Positions 1 to 5,144 of a DNA stretch of 5,144 bases are shown here, piece after piece (position 1 is the first letter of the stretch; each line of letters opens with the position of its first letter). The DNA lies in assembly GCA_030673005.1 (NCBI GenBank), contig DAOVFI010000199.1, positions 1-5,144 on the forward strand. The letters run 5' to 3'. The stretch comes from Planctomycetales bacterium (GTDB taxonomy: Bacteria > Planctomycetota > Phycisphaerae > SM23-33). Under the pieces are notes generated by a model, which was not told the origin of the DNA, ran no database searches, and saw nothing but the letters and a program-made list of their open reading frames with translations. The position numbers and the translations under genes were made by a program.

Positions 1-246
1 CCGGGCAGTTTTCTGATTGTCCGGCCCTTAAATCGCGGCTCGCTCGCCGGGGTTAATGAAGGCAACGACGAGACGCTCGTGATGTACGACTGTCTGGGCG
101 CCGGCGAAGGCGACCTGGTCGGGCTGGTCGAGGGGCGCGAGGCGACCGCGCCGTTCTGGCCGACGAAAGTGCCTTTCGACGCCTATAACGCCTGCATTCT
201 GGACACCGTTAACTTTCGACCCGTTCTTAAGGTGGCGGATAAATGA
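1..246 (+). CDS. EutN/CcmL-family microcompartment vertex protein (BMC-P), 5' truncated
   Basis: The first 81 codons are open in frame 1 and end at TGA 244-246; the start lies before the window. The fragment contains LIVRPL, then ETLVMYDCLGAGEGDLVGL, which matches the beta-barrel core of EutN/CcmL proteins: a VxPL strand, then a (V/M)YDxxGAGxGDxV turn and strand. Proteins of this family form pentamers that cap the vertices of bacterial microcompartment shells. Family members are usually about 85-100 residues, so perhaps 20 N-terminal residues are missing (inference). The tail, with AYNACILDTVNF, corresponds to the last strand, where family members typically have an A(A/V)VxIVD-like segment. 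It overlaps the next gene by 4 nt (ATGA), so the two are translationally coupled. Planctomycete-type loci generally carry several BMC-P paralogues; which one this is cannot be told from the fragment. Confidence 0.88.
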   Translation, partial: PGSFLIVRPLNRGSLAGVNEGNDETLVMYDCLGAGEGDLVGLVEGREATAPFWPTKVPFDAYNACILDTVNFRPVLKVADK

Positions 247-1250
247 TGGTCAATGAATGGCAAATCAAGCAGCAGATATGCGACATAGGTCGGCGAATGT
301 ACGATCACGGCTTCATCGCCGCCAATGACGGGAATATATCCTTCCGCCTCGGTGATGGGCGATTCCTGTGCACGCCGACCGGCGTATCCAAAGGATTCCT
401 GAAACCCGCCGACATCGCCGTGGTCGATGATAAGGGCAAACAACTGGCCGGACCGAAGCCGAGAACCTCCGAGATCCTGCTGCACCTGGAGATATACCAC
501 GAGATGCCGGAGATTAACGCCGTCTGCCATGCCCATCCTCCCCACGCGACGGCCTTTGCGGTCGCCGGAGTCGAGCTGCCTTCAGGCATCCTTCCGGAGG
601 TGGAAATATTCATCGGCCAGGTACCGATAGCCGCCTATGACACCCCCGGCAGTAAAAGCCTCGCCGAGTCCATCCTGCCACACCTGAAAAACAACGCAAA
701 CACGATCATCCTCGCCAATCACGGAGTAGTATCCTGCGACAAGGACCTACAGCAGGCCTATTTCCACATTGAAACGCTGGAGATGTACTGCAATATCCTG
801 CTGCTGACCAGGCAGATCGGCAAGATTCGCCCGTTGCCCGACGCCAAGGTCCGCGAACTGCTCGATATAAAGGAAGGGATGGGCATTCCCGATCCCCGGC
901 TGGAATGTCTGCGAACGCACGAAAGTAATCCGGAGGCGTGCGTTCTTGCCGGCAGCGACGAATTTATGCGCGGCTTTTCAACTGTTGCGATTCCGCAGCA
1001 CACGCCCGACGCCGACGGACACGGGCGCGGCAACGGCATCGCGGGCCTGCCCTCGCAGGCCGGTCAGCCCCAGCCGATACCGACCTCGGCCGGACCCTTC
1101 CCCACCACAGTCGCCGGACGGAAAATCCCCGGCGCTGAAGGACTCGGCTCAAGTTCCGAAACCGTCCGCAAACGAGCAATGGAAGACGAAATCGAACGAC
1201 TCGTACGAATCATAACAGATAAAATCGTGAAGGTATCCGGTGGACCGTAA
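243..1250 (+). CDS. Class II sugar-phosphate aldolase (fuculose/rhamnulose-1-P type) with C-terminal encapsulation-peptide-like tail
   Basis: A 335-residue protein. Residues about 5-195 are an aldolase class II/adducin domain. Visible motifs are GNIS (30-33), TPTGVSKG (44-51), the TSE triad with probable acid/base Glu77, the zinc ligands His96 and His98 in CHAHPPHA, and a third zinc ligand His160 in ANHG. By family knowledge it should cleave L-fuculose- or L-rhamnulose-1-phosphate to DHAP and L-lactaldehyde; the exact sugar is not readable. FucA-type enzymes are about 215 residues, so this one carries about 120 extra. These comprise a Gly/Pro/Thr-rich linker (about 252-304) and a terminal amphipathic helix (about 306-332) with IERLVRIITDKIVK, typical of peptides that dock cargo to microcompartment shells. 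The start ATG at 243 overlaps the upstream stop and has AAGGTGG at 229-235; ATG 246 is an equivalent alternative. A neighbouring shell gene supports a microcompartment role. Confidence 0.92.
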   Translation: MMVNEWQIKQQICDIGRRMYDHGFIAANDGNISFRLGDGRFLCTPTGVSKGFLKPADIAVVDDKGKQLAGPKPRTSEILLHLEIYHEMPEINAVCHAHPPHATAFAVAGVELPSGILPEVEIFIGQVPIAAYDTPGSKSLAESILPHLKNNANTIILANHGVVSCDKDLQQAYFHIETLEMYCNILLLTRQIGKIRPLPDAKVRELLDIKEGMGIPDPRLECLRTHESNPEACVLAGSDEFMRGFSTVAIPQHTPDADGHGRGNGIAGLPSQAGQPQPIPTSAGPFPTTVAGRKIPGAEGLGSSSETVRKRAMEDEIERLVRIITDKIVKVSGGP

Positions 1251-1259
1251 CAAAAATGA

Positions 1260-1365
1260 TGGGTGCCATGTTTTCGCCCGCAGCAAAGCGGAGGGCGTAA
1301 ACATGTCGTCCAGCAAAAACATGCCTACACGCTTCGCTGCGCTGCGCGTGAAGGCATGGCACCCA
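1260..1365. repeat. Composite palindromic repeat E1 (REP/BIME-like pair of imperfect hairpins)
   Basis: It begins 9 nt after the aldolase stop codon. The ends are a perfect 11-bp inverted repeat, TGGGTGCCATG (1260-1270) and CATGGCACCCA (1355-1365). Inside are two hairpins of equal size. Arm T is 1267-1305 (CATGTTTTCGCCC with GGGCGTAAACATG, 12 of 13 pairs). Arm C is 1320-1358 (CATGCCTACACGC with GCGTGAAGGCATG, 12 of 13 pairs). A 14-nt spacer separates them. The layout is therefore foot 7, arm 39, spacer 14, arm 39, foot 7. Each arm carries one mismatch at stem position 8 counted from CATG. No T-tract follows, so it is not a standard intrinsic terminator, although the hairpins could affect transcript ends. 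No target-site duplication is evident at the ends. Confidence 0.85.
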
Positions 1366-1378
1366 CCTGTATGTTTAA

Positions 1379-1413
1379 TGCTGAATGCTGAACGCTGATC
1401 GCTGAGTGCTAAC
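1379..1413 (+). repeat. Heptanucleotide tandem repeat, five units, directly before the next start codon
   Basis: Five uninterrupted 7-nt units fit YGCTRAN: TGCTGAA, TGCTGAA, CGCTGAT, CGCTGAG and TGCTAAC. The array ends one base before the ATG at 1415 and occupies the place where a Shine-Dalgarno sequence would be expected; none is visible. The units also create short overlapping ATG-to-TGA minicistrons, for example 1378-1398 and 1385-1405. Whether these are translated is unknown. Confidence 0.8.
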
Positions 1414-1414
1414 T

Positions 1415-2626
1415 ATGAAATCTCTGGATGAAAAACTCGCGGATATTCATTCGAACCCGAACTCGAATGCGTTCATTCTCGCCGACGCCAAGGACGCGGA
1501 CATGGCATTCGGGATAGCCGCACCGGGCAGAAGCCCCGAACACGCCGACGGCGAATTTCGCTCGCTGGCGGAATACCGCGACAACATCCGCCGAAACGTC
1601 GCCCAAGGGCTGATTGACATAATGCTGATGTCGGTCTCGTCCAACGAGATACTGACTATCCGCGAGCGTATTTTCGACGGCTCGACCGTAACGCCCGCAA
1701 TCCGCGCCAACGACACGACCGACATCCACGTCGCCCGCGGCGCGACTTACCCGCAGGTCCCGGCCAGGCCCTTCCGCACGGCGGTGCTGGACCACGCACA
1801 GTGCGGGCAGACCTCCTGCGACATCTCCGACCGGCATCTCGGCGCGAACCTCGGCCTGTTCAGCATGACGTTTAACAACGACGTCGAACTGGACCGCGCG
1901 ATGCTCGAAGCCTATAAGGCCTTCCGCATCGAGGCGGAACAAAAGGGCTTCCGCCACTTTCTCGAGGTCTTCACGCCGAACGCGATGGTCAATCCCATCC
2001 CGGCCGAACAGTTGGGCGGCTTTCTCAACGACATGATTGCCCGTGCGCTTGCCGGCGTGCCGGCGTCGGCCAGACCGCTGTTCCTGAAAATCCCGTATCC
2101 CGGGCCGGCGGCGATGGAAGAACTTGCAAAATACGACCCGCACCTGGTGCCGGGTATCCTCGGCGGCTCGTCGGGAACGACTTACGACGCGTTTAAACTG
2201 CTGGCCGAGGCCAAAGCCCACGGCGCCAAGGCCGCCCTCTTCGGCAGGAAGATAAACAACGCCGAACACCAACTCTCGTTTATCCAGTTCCTCCGCTGGA
2301 TCGCCGACGGGCAGGTCGGACCCGAAGAGGCGACCAAAGCCTACCACGGCGTGCTCGCCGGCTTGGGCGTAAAACCGCATCGACCGCTGGAAGAAGACAT
2401 GCAACTGACTGGCGGCGTAACGAGTTACGGCGGGACGGACAGGACGACAAGCATCCCGAAGACGCCCGGAAAACCCGCTGTCGTAAACGCCCCGACCGCC
2501 CCGCCGACGGTGGATACGAACGTCTCCTGGCCCACACGTCCCGACGGCCTGCCGGACTTCGCCAAAATGACGCCGCAGCAGCGCCTGGACTACCACAAGG
2601 ACCGACTGTCCAGGACAATCGGTTAA
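1415..2626 (+). CDS. Class I aldolase-like TIM-barrel protein, microcompartment-associated, substrate unknown
   Basis: A 403-residue protein counted from ATG 1415. A GTG at 1406 in the same frame is possible but lies inside the tandem repeat. Residues about 15-320 look like a (beta/alpha)8 aldolase of the DeoC/FbaB/LacD kind. FLKIPYPGP (223-231) offers Lys225 as a candidate Schiff-base lysine, GGSSGTT (250-256) resembles a phosphate-binding loop, and ALFGRKIN (274-281) resembles the final strand of class I aldolases. The N-terminal ADAKDADMAFGIAAPG (23-38) is distinctive. Residues about 331-378 are a Gly/Thr/Pro-rich linker, followed by a short helical tail (381-403: DFAKMTPQQRLDYHKDRL, then SRTIG), which may be a second encapsulation peptide. 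It follows the class II aldolase in the same direction, so a role in the same sugar pathway is likely but unproven. The overall call is fold-level similarity by eye; the reaction is not assigned. Confidence 0.72.
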   Translation: MKSLDEKLADIHSNPNSNAFILADAKDADMAFGIAAPGRSPEHADGEFRSLAEYRDNIRRNVAQGLIDIMLMSVSSNEILTIRERIFDGSTVTPAIRANDTTDIHVARGATYPQVPARPFRTAVLDHAQCGQTSCDISDRHLGANLGLFSMTFNNDVELDRAMLEAYKAFRIEAEQKGFRHFLEVFTPNAMVNPIPAEQLGGFLNDMIARALAGVPASARPLFLKIPYPGPAAMEELAKYDPHLVPGILGGSSGTTYDAFKLLAEAKAHGAKAALFGRKINNAEHQLSFIQFLRWIADGQVGPEEATKAYHGVLAGLGVKPHRPLEEDMQLTGGVTSYGGTDRTTSIPKTPGKPAVVNAPTAPPTVDTNVSWPTRPDGLPDFAKMTPQQRLDYHKDRLSRTIG

Positions 2627-2660
2627 CATCTCCACTTTGTAACAGGCAAATTGATGAACA

Positions 2661-2802
2661 TGGGTGGCACGGTCAAGCCGAACGCCTGCCTGCCGAAGCC
2701 TTGGCGAAGGCAGGAAGTGAGGCTTGGCCGTGATGAAAGCCGCACCACGGCCAAGCGAGATCGAGGTCTTACGACCTCAACCTCGCTTGACCGTGCCACC
2801 CA
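2661..2802. repeat. Composite palindromic repeat E2, diverged copy of the same family
   Basis: This lies in the 375-nt gene-free gap 2627-3001. The ends form a perfect 18-bp inverted repeat: TGGGTGGCACGGTCAAGC (2661-2678) with GCTTGACCGTGCCACCCA (2785-2802). Two internal hairpins repeat the E1 design. Arm a is 2668-2732 (CACGGTCAAGCC with GGCTTGGCCGTG). Arm b is 2746-2795 (CACGGCCAAGCGAG with CTCGCTTGACCGTG). In both arms the only non-Watson-Crick position is the sixth, and it has T in the outer strand (read inward from the nearer end) and G opposite. Arm a contains a nested hairpin, CCTGCC (2689-2694) with GGCAGG (2709-2714). Arm b contains GAGGTC-TTAC-GACCTC (2763-2778). CAAATT occurs on both sides (2647-2652, 2804-2809), but at unequal distances, so a target duplication is not shown. 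Confidence 0.85.
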
Positions 2803-2827
2803 TCAAATTACGTGTTACAGACTACTG

Positions 2828-2874
2828 CGTGGTCGCCCACTGGGGACAGGCAAACACCTCGACCACGGCACCCA
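2828..2874 (-). repeat. Single half unit (solo hairpin plus foot) of the palindromic repeat family
   Basis: Read on the minus strand it starts TGGGTGC (foot, 2868-2874) and enters a perfect 8-bp stem, CGTGGTCG...CGACCACG (2860-2867 with 2828-2835), around a 24-nt loop. The foot is identical to that of E1 and E3, and the flanking base gives GATGGGTGC as at their left ends. No partner hairpin or opposite foot is seen to its left, so it is one arm only. It sits 25 nt downstream of E2. The remaining gap, 2875-3001, holds only the leader of the next gene. I see no RNA gene or convincing promoter there; TATTAT at 2935-2940 lacks a good -35 partner. Confidence 0.65.
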
Positions 2875-2964
2875 TCGCACACATTTTGCCCAAGCGTGAT
2901 AATTCACGTGGCAACAAGTGCGGGTTTCTGGTAGTATTATGTCAAGTTGCGGTTTCGTTTTCTG

Positions 2965-2983
2965 CGATCGGGCTTGTCGATCG
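2965..2983. repeat. Paired CGATCG palindromes in the leader of the membrane coiled-coil gene
   Basis: CGATCG occurs at 2965-2970 and again at 2978-2983, with a 7-nt gap. Each is itself a palindrome and together they could form a 6-bp hairpin. They end 8 nt before the ribosome binding site at 2992-2997. This could be a binding site for a dimeric regulator or a leader hairpin; a chance origin is not excluded. Confidence 0.3.
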
Positions 2984-2991
2984 TGCGATTC

Positions 2992-2997
2992 GAGGGG
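2992..2997 (+). promoter_or_regulatory. Ribosome binding site GAGGGG that selects the 3002 start
   Basis: GAGGGG lies 4 nt before ATG 3002. The frame remains open upstream to ATG 2918, but that start has no purine-rich site. Its 28 extra residues are Cys/Ser-rich and would precede an ordinary N-terminus, so 3002 is preferred. Confidence 0.6.
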
Positions 2998-3001
2998 CAT
3001 C

Positions 3002-4423
3002 ATGGATACACATGACGAGGCCATTGGCGAATTCAAGTCGAAGGTGGCGTGGTTGTTCTTCCTGAAGTTTTTTCTTGGCATAGCGGCGGTATGGTTGTTT
3101 GCATGGGGCACGTCGGTGCTGGTATTGCGAGCGGCGGCGGGCGTGCCAAGGGTGCAGCTGCTGTGGGGATTTCTCGGCCTGGGGCCGGTTTTGTTCCTTG
3201 CGGGGCTGGCGGCGCGGAGACGCATACCGAAAACCTCCGCCGTCCGTGCGCTGCTGGACGGGCAAAGCAGGTGCGGCGGGCTGCTGATGGCGTCGGAGAG
3301 CGCCGACATCGGTCAATGGCGGCAACGGATGCCGGGTATCTCCGTCCCGTCCCTGCGATGGCGCGGCAGGAAGACACTGGCGCTGCTGGCGGCGGGAGTA
3401 GTCTTCGTCATAATAGGTTTCGCCGTACCACAGCGCTTCGCCTCGATGCAGGACAGACATTCGCTCGACATCGGCAAAGAGGCCGACCGCCTGGCCGCCC
3501 AGATCGAGACGCTCAGGGAAGAAGACATAATCGATTCCGAAAAGGCCCGGACACTGAAGGAGAAACTCGAGCAGATCGAGGCGAACGCATCCGGCGAAGG
3601 GCCGGCCAGGACGTGGGAAGCGCTGGACCACATGGAAAACCAGGCCGCTAAAAAAGCCGATGAAGCCGCCGAAGAAGCCGTCTCGCAAACCGAAAAACTC
3701 ACCAAGGCCCAGGCGCTGGCGGAAGGTCTGAAGAAGGACCTCGGCAAAATGGACGGCAAGACCGCCGCCGAGGCGATGGGGGAATTGGCAGAGATGGTCA
3801 AGAAGGCCTGCCAGGAAAACGACGCCCTCGCCGAAAAACTGTCAGAGCAATTGCAGGACGCCTGTGAGGACGGCTCGCTTACTCCCGAACAACTTGAAGA
3901 ACTCGCCGACGCACTCGCCGGGCGCAAAGGCGAAATCGGCGAGATGCTGGATAATCTGTGCGACGCCGGGCTGATTGACGGGCAGATGGTTCGCCTGAAC
4001 GAGGAACTTGGCGACTACGACTGCGAGGGTCTGGCCGATTTTCTGGAAGAGAACGGCGAAGGCGGCGAAGGCGAAGGCATGCCGGTAGCGGAACTGGTGG
4101 ACGCATGGTGCAGGAGTTGTCCGGGTCGGGGCGGTATAACCAGAGGTCGGGGCGACGCACCGATGACCTGGAAGAATGAGTCCGACCCGCAAGGGGCCAA
4201 ATTCAAGGAAAAAGCCCTGCCGAAGGCGTCCCTGGCGGCGCTGAAAGACAGCAGACTGCTCGGCCTCAGCTCGGGCGCCCCGCAGGTCGGAAAGACCGGG
4301 ATCGACCCCCGGACAGGTGCGCTGAAAACCGCCGCCGCCGGCAGCGGAGCCGCCCATACTCATACGATCCTGCCGAGGCACAGAGGCACGATAAGGAGAT
4401 ATTTTAAACGAAAAGACGAGTAA
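3002..4423 (+). CDS. Membrane-anchored coiled-coil protein next to MoxR ATPase, function unknown
   Basis: A 473-residue protein from ATG 3002, not assigned to a named family. Hydrophobic segments at about 17-43 and 51-70 form an N-terminal hairpin. A loop with ALLDGQSRCGGLLMASES (83-100) follows, then a third membrane segment at about 125-143. Residues about 155-300 are charged, Ala/Glu/Lys-rich and heptad-like, so probably a long coiled coil. An acidic GEGGEGEG linker (352-359) precedes a conserved-looking stretch, PGRGGITRGRGDAPMTW (374-390). The C-terminus is LPRHRGTIRRYFKRKDE. From memory, planctomycete proteins with this plan (TM segments, coiled coil, GRGG-x-RG-x-GDAPxTW, terminal RRYF) occur beside MoxR genes and resemble the large DUF4175-type membrane proteins; this was not checked by a search. 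With the MoxR gene 166 nt downstream it may work in an envelope-associated ATPase/von Willebrand module. Gene-free DNA and repeats separate it from the microcompartment genes. Confidence 0.72.
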   Translation: MDTHDEAIGEFKSKVAWLFFLKFFLGIAAVWLFAWGTSVLVLRAAAGVPRVQLLWGFLGLGPVLFLAGLAARRRIPKTSAVRALLDGQSRCGGLLMASESADIGQWRQRMPGISVPSLRWRGRKTLALLAAGVVFVIIGFAVPQRFASMQDRHSLDIGKEADRLAAQIETLREEDIIDSEKARTLKEKLEQIEANASGEGPARTWEALDHMENQAAKKADEAAEEAVSQTEKLTKAQALAEGLKKDLGKMDGKTAAEAMGELAEMVKKACQENDALAEKLSEQLQDACEDGSLTPEQLEELADALAGRKGEIGEMLDNLCDAGLIDGQMVRLNEELGDYDCEGLADFLEENGEGGEGEGMPVAELVDAWCRSCPGRGGITRGRGDAPMTWKNESDPQGAKFKEKALPKASLAALKDSRLLGLSSGAPQVGKTGIDPRTGALKTAAAGSGAAHTHTILPRHRGTIRRYFKRKDE

Positions 4424-4443
4424 CTTCGTCAAACTTAAATTGA

Positions 4444-4560
4444 TGGGTGCCATGCTTTCACGCGAAGCGGGTAAGCATGTCTGACGTTGCGTTATACGCA
4501 TACGTACGAAAGTGCATGTTTACGCTTTACGCTACGCTTCAAGCGAAAACATGGCACCCA
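4444..4560. repeat. Composite palindromic repeat E3, inverted copy of E1
   Basis: It begins 20 nt after the preceding stop codon. The ends are a perfect 11-bp inverted repeat, TGGGTGCCATG (4444-4454) and CATGGCACCCA (4550-4560), extendable to 15 of 16 pairs. The left hairpin (4451-4479, CATGCTTTCACGC with GCGGGTAAGCATG) matches the reverse complement of the right arm of E1. The right hairpin (4515-4553, 39 nt, CATGTTTACGCT with AGCGAAAACATG) matches the reverse complement of the left arm of E1. E3 therefore lies in the opposite orientation to E1. Its 35-nt spacer holds a small palindrome, ACGTTGCG-TTATA-CGCATACGT (4484-4505), with one bulged T. The element lies in the leader of the MoxR gene, so it may influence that transcript. 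Confidence 0.85.
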
Positions 4561-4589
4561 TTAAACGATCGTTCCAAAGGAACTTTTAC

Positions 4590-5144
4590 ATGGACAACAC
4601 ACAAACGACGATTCCCCAGCCGGAGGAAATTGCGCCCGCCGTTGAACTGGCGCATAAAGTGCTCCAACAACTCGATGCGATTCTCCTGGGCCGGAACGAA
4701 CTGCACCGGATGGTGCTGGTGGGCGTCCTCAGCCGGGGGCACATATTGCTGGAAGGCGTTCCGGGCGTTGGAAAGACGGCCATGATAAAGGCGCTGGGCG
4801 AACTGATGAACCTTTCTTTCAATCGCGTCCAGTTCACGCCGGACCTTATGCCGTGCGACATTCTCGGCACGCACATCCTTCAGGAAACGCCTGACGGAAA
4901 GCGCGAGATGACGTTCCAGTCCGGTCCGGTATTCACCAATATCCTGCTGGCCGACGAGATTAACCGCGCATCGCCCAAGACGCAGTCGGCGCTTCTTGAG
5001 GCGATGCAGGAGCGGAACGTAACGCTGCTGGGCAGGACTCGCCCGCTGCCGGAGCCGTTCTTCGTGCTGGCGTCGCAGAACCCGATCGAACTTGAAGGCA
5101 CATACCCGCTGCCGGAGGCGCAACTGGACCGTTTCCTGTTCAAA
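4590..5144 (+). CDS. MoxR-family AAA+ ATPase, 3' truncated by window end
   Basis: 185 codons are open to the last base; about 320-340 residues would be usual, so the C-terminal lid domain is missing. Walker A is GVPGVGKT (56-63), the Walker B motif is ILLADE (118-123) with Asp122 and Glu123 followed by the MoxR-typical INRASPKTQSALLEAMQE, and sensor 1 is Asn164 in ASQNP. PLPEAQLDRF (173-182) is the usual family segment containing the conserved Arg181. RVQFTPDLMPCDILG (79-93) is also diagnostic. MoxR ATPases act as chaperone-like remodellers with von Willebrand factor A partners, whose genes usually follow (often DUF58 and BatA-like proteins); here they would lie beyond the window. The start ATG 4590 has AAAGGAA at 4576-4582, 7 nt upstream. 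The gene follows repeat E3 directly, with 29 nt between the repeat and the start codon. Confidence 0.95.
   Translation, partial: MDNTQTTIPQPEEIAPAVELAHKVLQQLDAILLGRNELHRMVLVGVLSRGHILLEGVPGVGKTAMIKALGELMNLSFNRVQFTPDLMPCDILGTHILQETPDGKREMTFQSGPVFTNILLADEINRASPKTQSALLEAMQERNVTLLGRTRPLPEPFFVLASQNPIELEGTYPLPEAQLDRFLFK

Noticed and set aside
1260..1365. Intrinsic transcription terminator
   Set aside because: The hairpins are strong but no T-run follows on either strand, and the two-arm inverted design is shared with elements elsewhere; a role in transcript ends stays possible.
1260..1365. tRNA or other structured RNA gene, suggested by the cloverleaf-like shape
   Set aside because: There is no T-loop, anticodon stem or CCA-like end, and arm lengths and sequences differ between copies while DNA palindromy is kept.
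1409..2635. A 408-codon open frame on the minus strand opposite the aldolase-like gene
   Set aside because: It is the GC-rich antisense shadow of a convincing + strand gene; the translation is rich in Arg and Val with no recognisable motif or ribosome binding site.
2886..2940. A sigma70-like promoter before the membrane coiled-coil gene
   Set aside because: TTGCCC at 2886-2891 and TATTAT at 2935-2940 are individually plausible but too far apart to form one promoter; no partner boxes at 16-18 nt spacing are seen.
2651..3065. Two overlapping + strand frames (82 and 113 codons) in the gene-free gap
   Set aside because: They run through the palindromic repeats E2 and the solo hairpin, have no ribosome binding site and no family-like sequence.
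2942..3927. Minus-strand open frames of 248 and 204 codons opposite the membrane coiled-coil gene
   Set aside because: Ser/Ala- or Arg/Pro-rich translations typical of the reverse of Glu/Lys/Ala coiled-coil codons; the + strand frame has membrane segments, a ribosome binding site and sensible neighbours.
1260..4560. A CRISPR array formed by the repeated TGGGTGCCATG words
   Set aside because: The repeats are inverted and paired within elements up to kilobases apart, with genes between; there are no regular spacers.
4447..4785. A 112-codon + strand frame beginning inside repeat E3
   Set aside because: It overlaps the start of the well-supported MoxR gene in another frame and begins within the palindrome.

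Overview
The window reads as a GC-rich bacterial chromosome segment, most likely from a planctomycete (phylum Planctomycetota or a close PVM relative). This rests on three things: a EutN/CcmL-type microcompartment vertex protein translationally coupled to a class II aldolase, which is the hallmark pair of the planctomycete-type (PVM) microcompartment for fucose/rhamnose breakdown; a following aldolase-like protein; and a MoxR-type ATPase preceded by a membrane-anchored coiled-coil protein. The taxonomy is an inference from gene content, not from a marker gene. All genes lie on the + strand.

Left part (1-2626): the 3' end of a microcompartment locus. A truncated BMC-P (pentamer) gene (1-246) overlaps by 4 nt a class II sugar-phosphate aldolase (243-1250). 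A 164-nt gap separates it from a 403-residue TIM-barrel, class I aldolase-like protein of unknown substrate (1415-2626). Both enzymes end with a low-complexity Pro/Gly/Thr-rich linker followed by a short C-terminal helix, the usual layout of microcompartment encapsulation peptides. The inferred pathway is cleavage of a deoxysugar phosphate to DHAP and lactaldehyde, with the aldehyde handled inside the protein shell by enzymes encoded outside the window.

Middle and right part (2627-5144): a 375-nt gene-free gap filled mostly by palindromic repeats, then a protein with three membrane segments and a long coiled coil (3002-4423), then a MoxR-family AAA+ ATPase (4590 to the window end, 3' truncated). 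The last two probably start a MoxR/von Willebrand-type envelope module unrelated to the microcompartment.

The most unusual content is in the gaps. Every intergenic gap in the window apart from the coupled junction carries a composite palindrome bounded by TGGGTGS...SCACCCA. Each is built of two imperfect hairpins in inverted orientation, like REP/BIME pairs. The copies at 1260-1365 and 4444-4560 are inverted relative to each other and keep the same T-T mismatch at the same stem position in all four arms. A diverged full copy (2661-2802) and a single half unit (2828-2874) lie between them. A five-unit heptanucleotide tandem repeat sits directly in front of the aldolase-like gene in place of a Shine-Dalgarno sequence.
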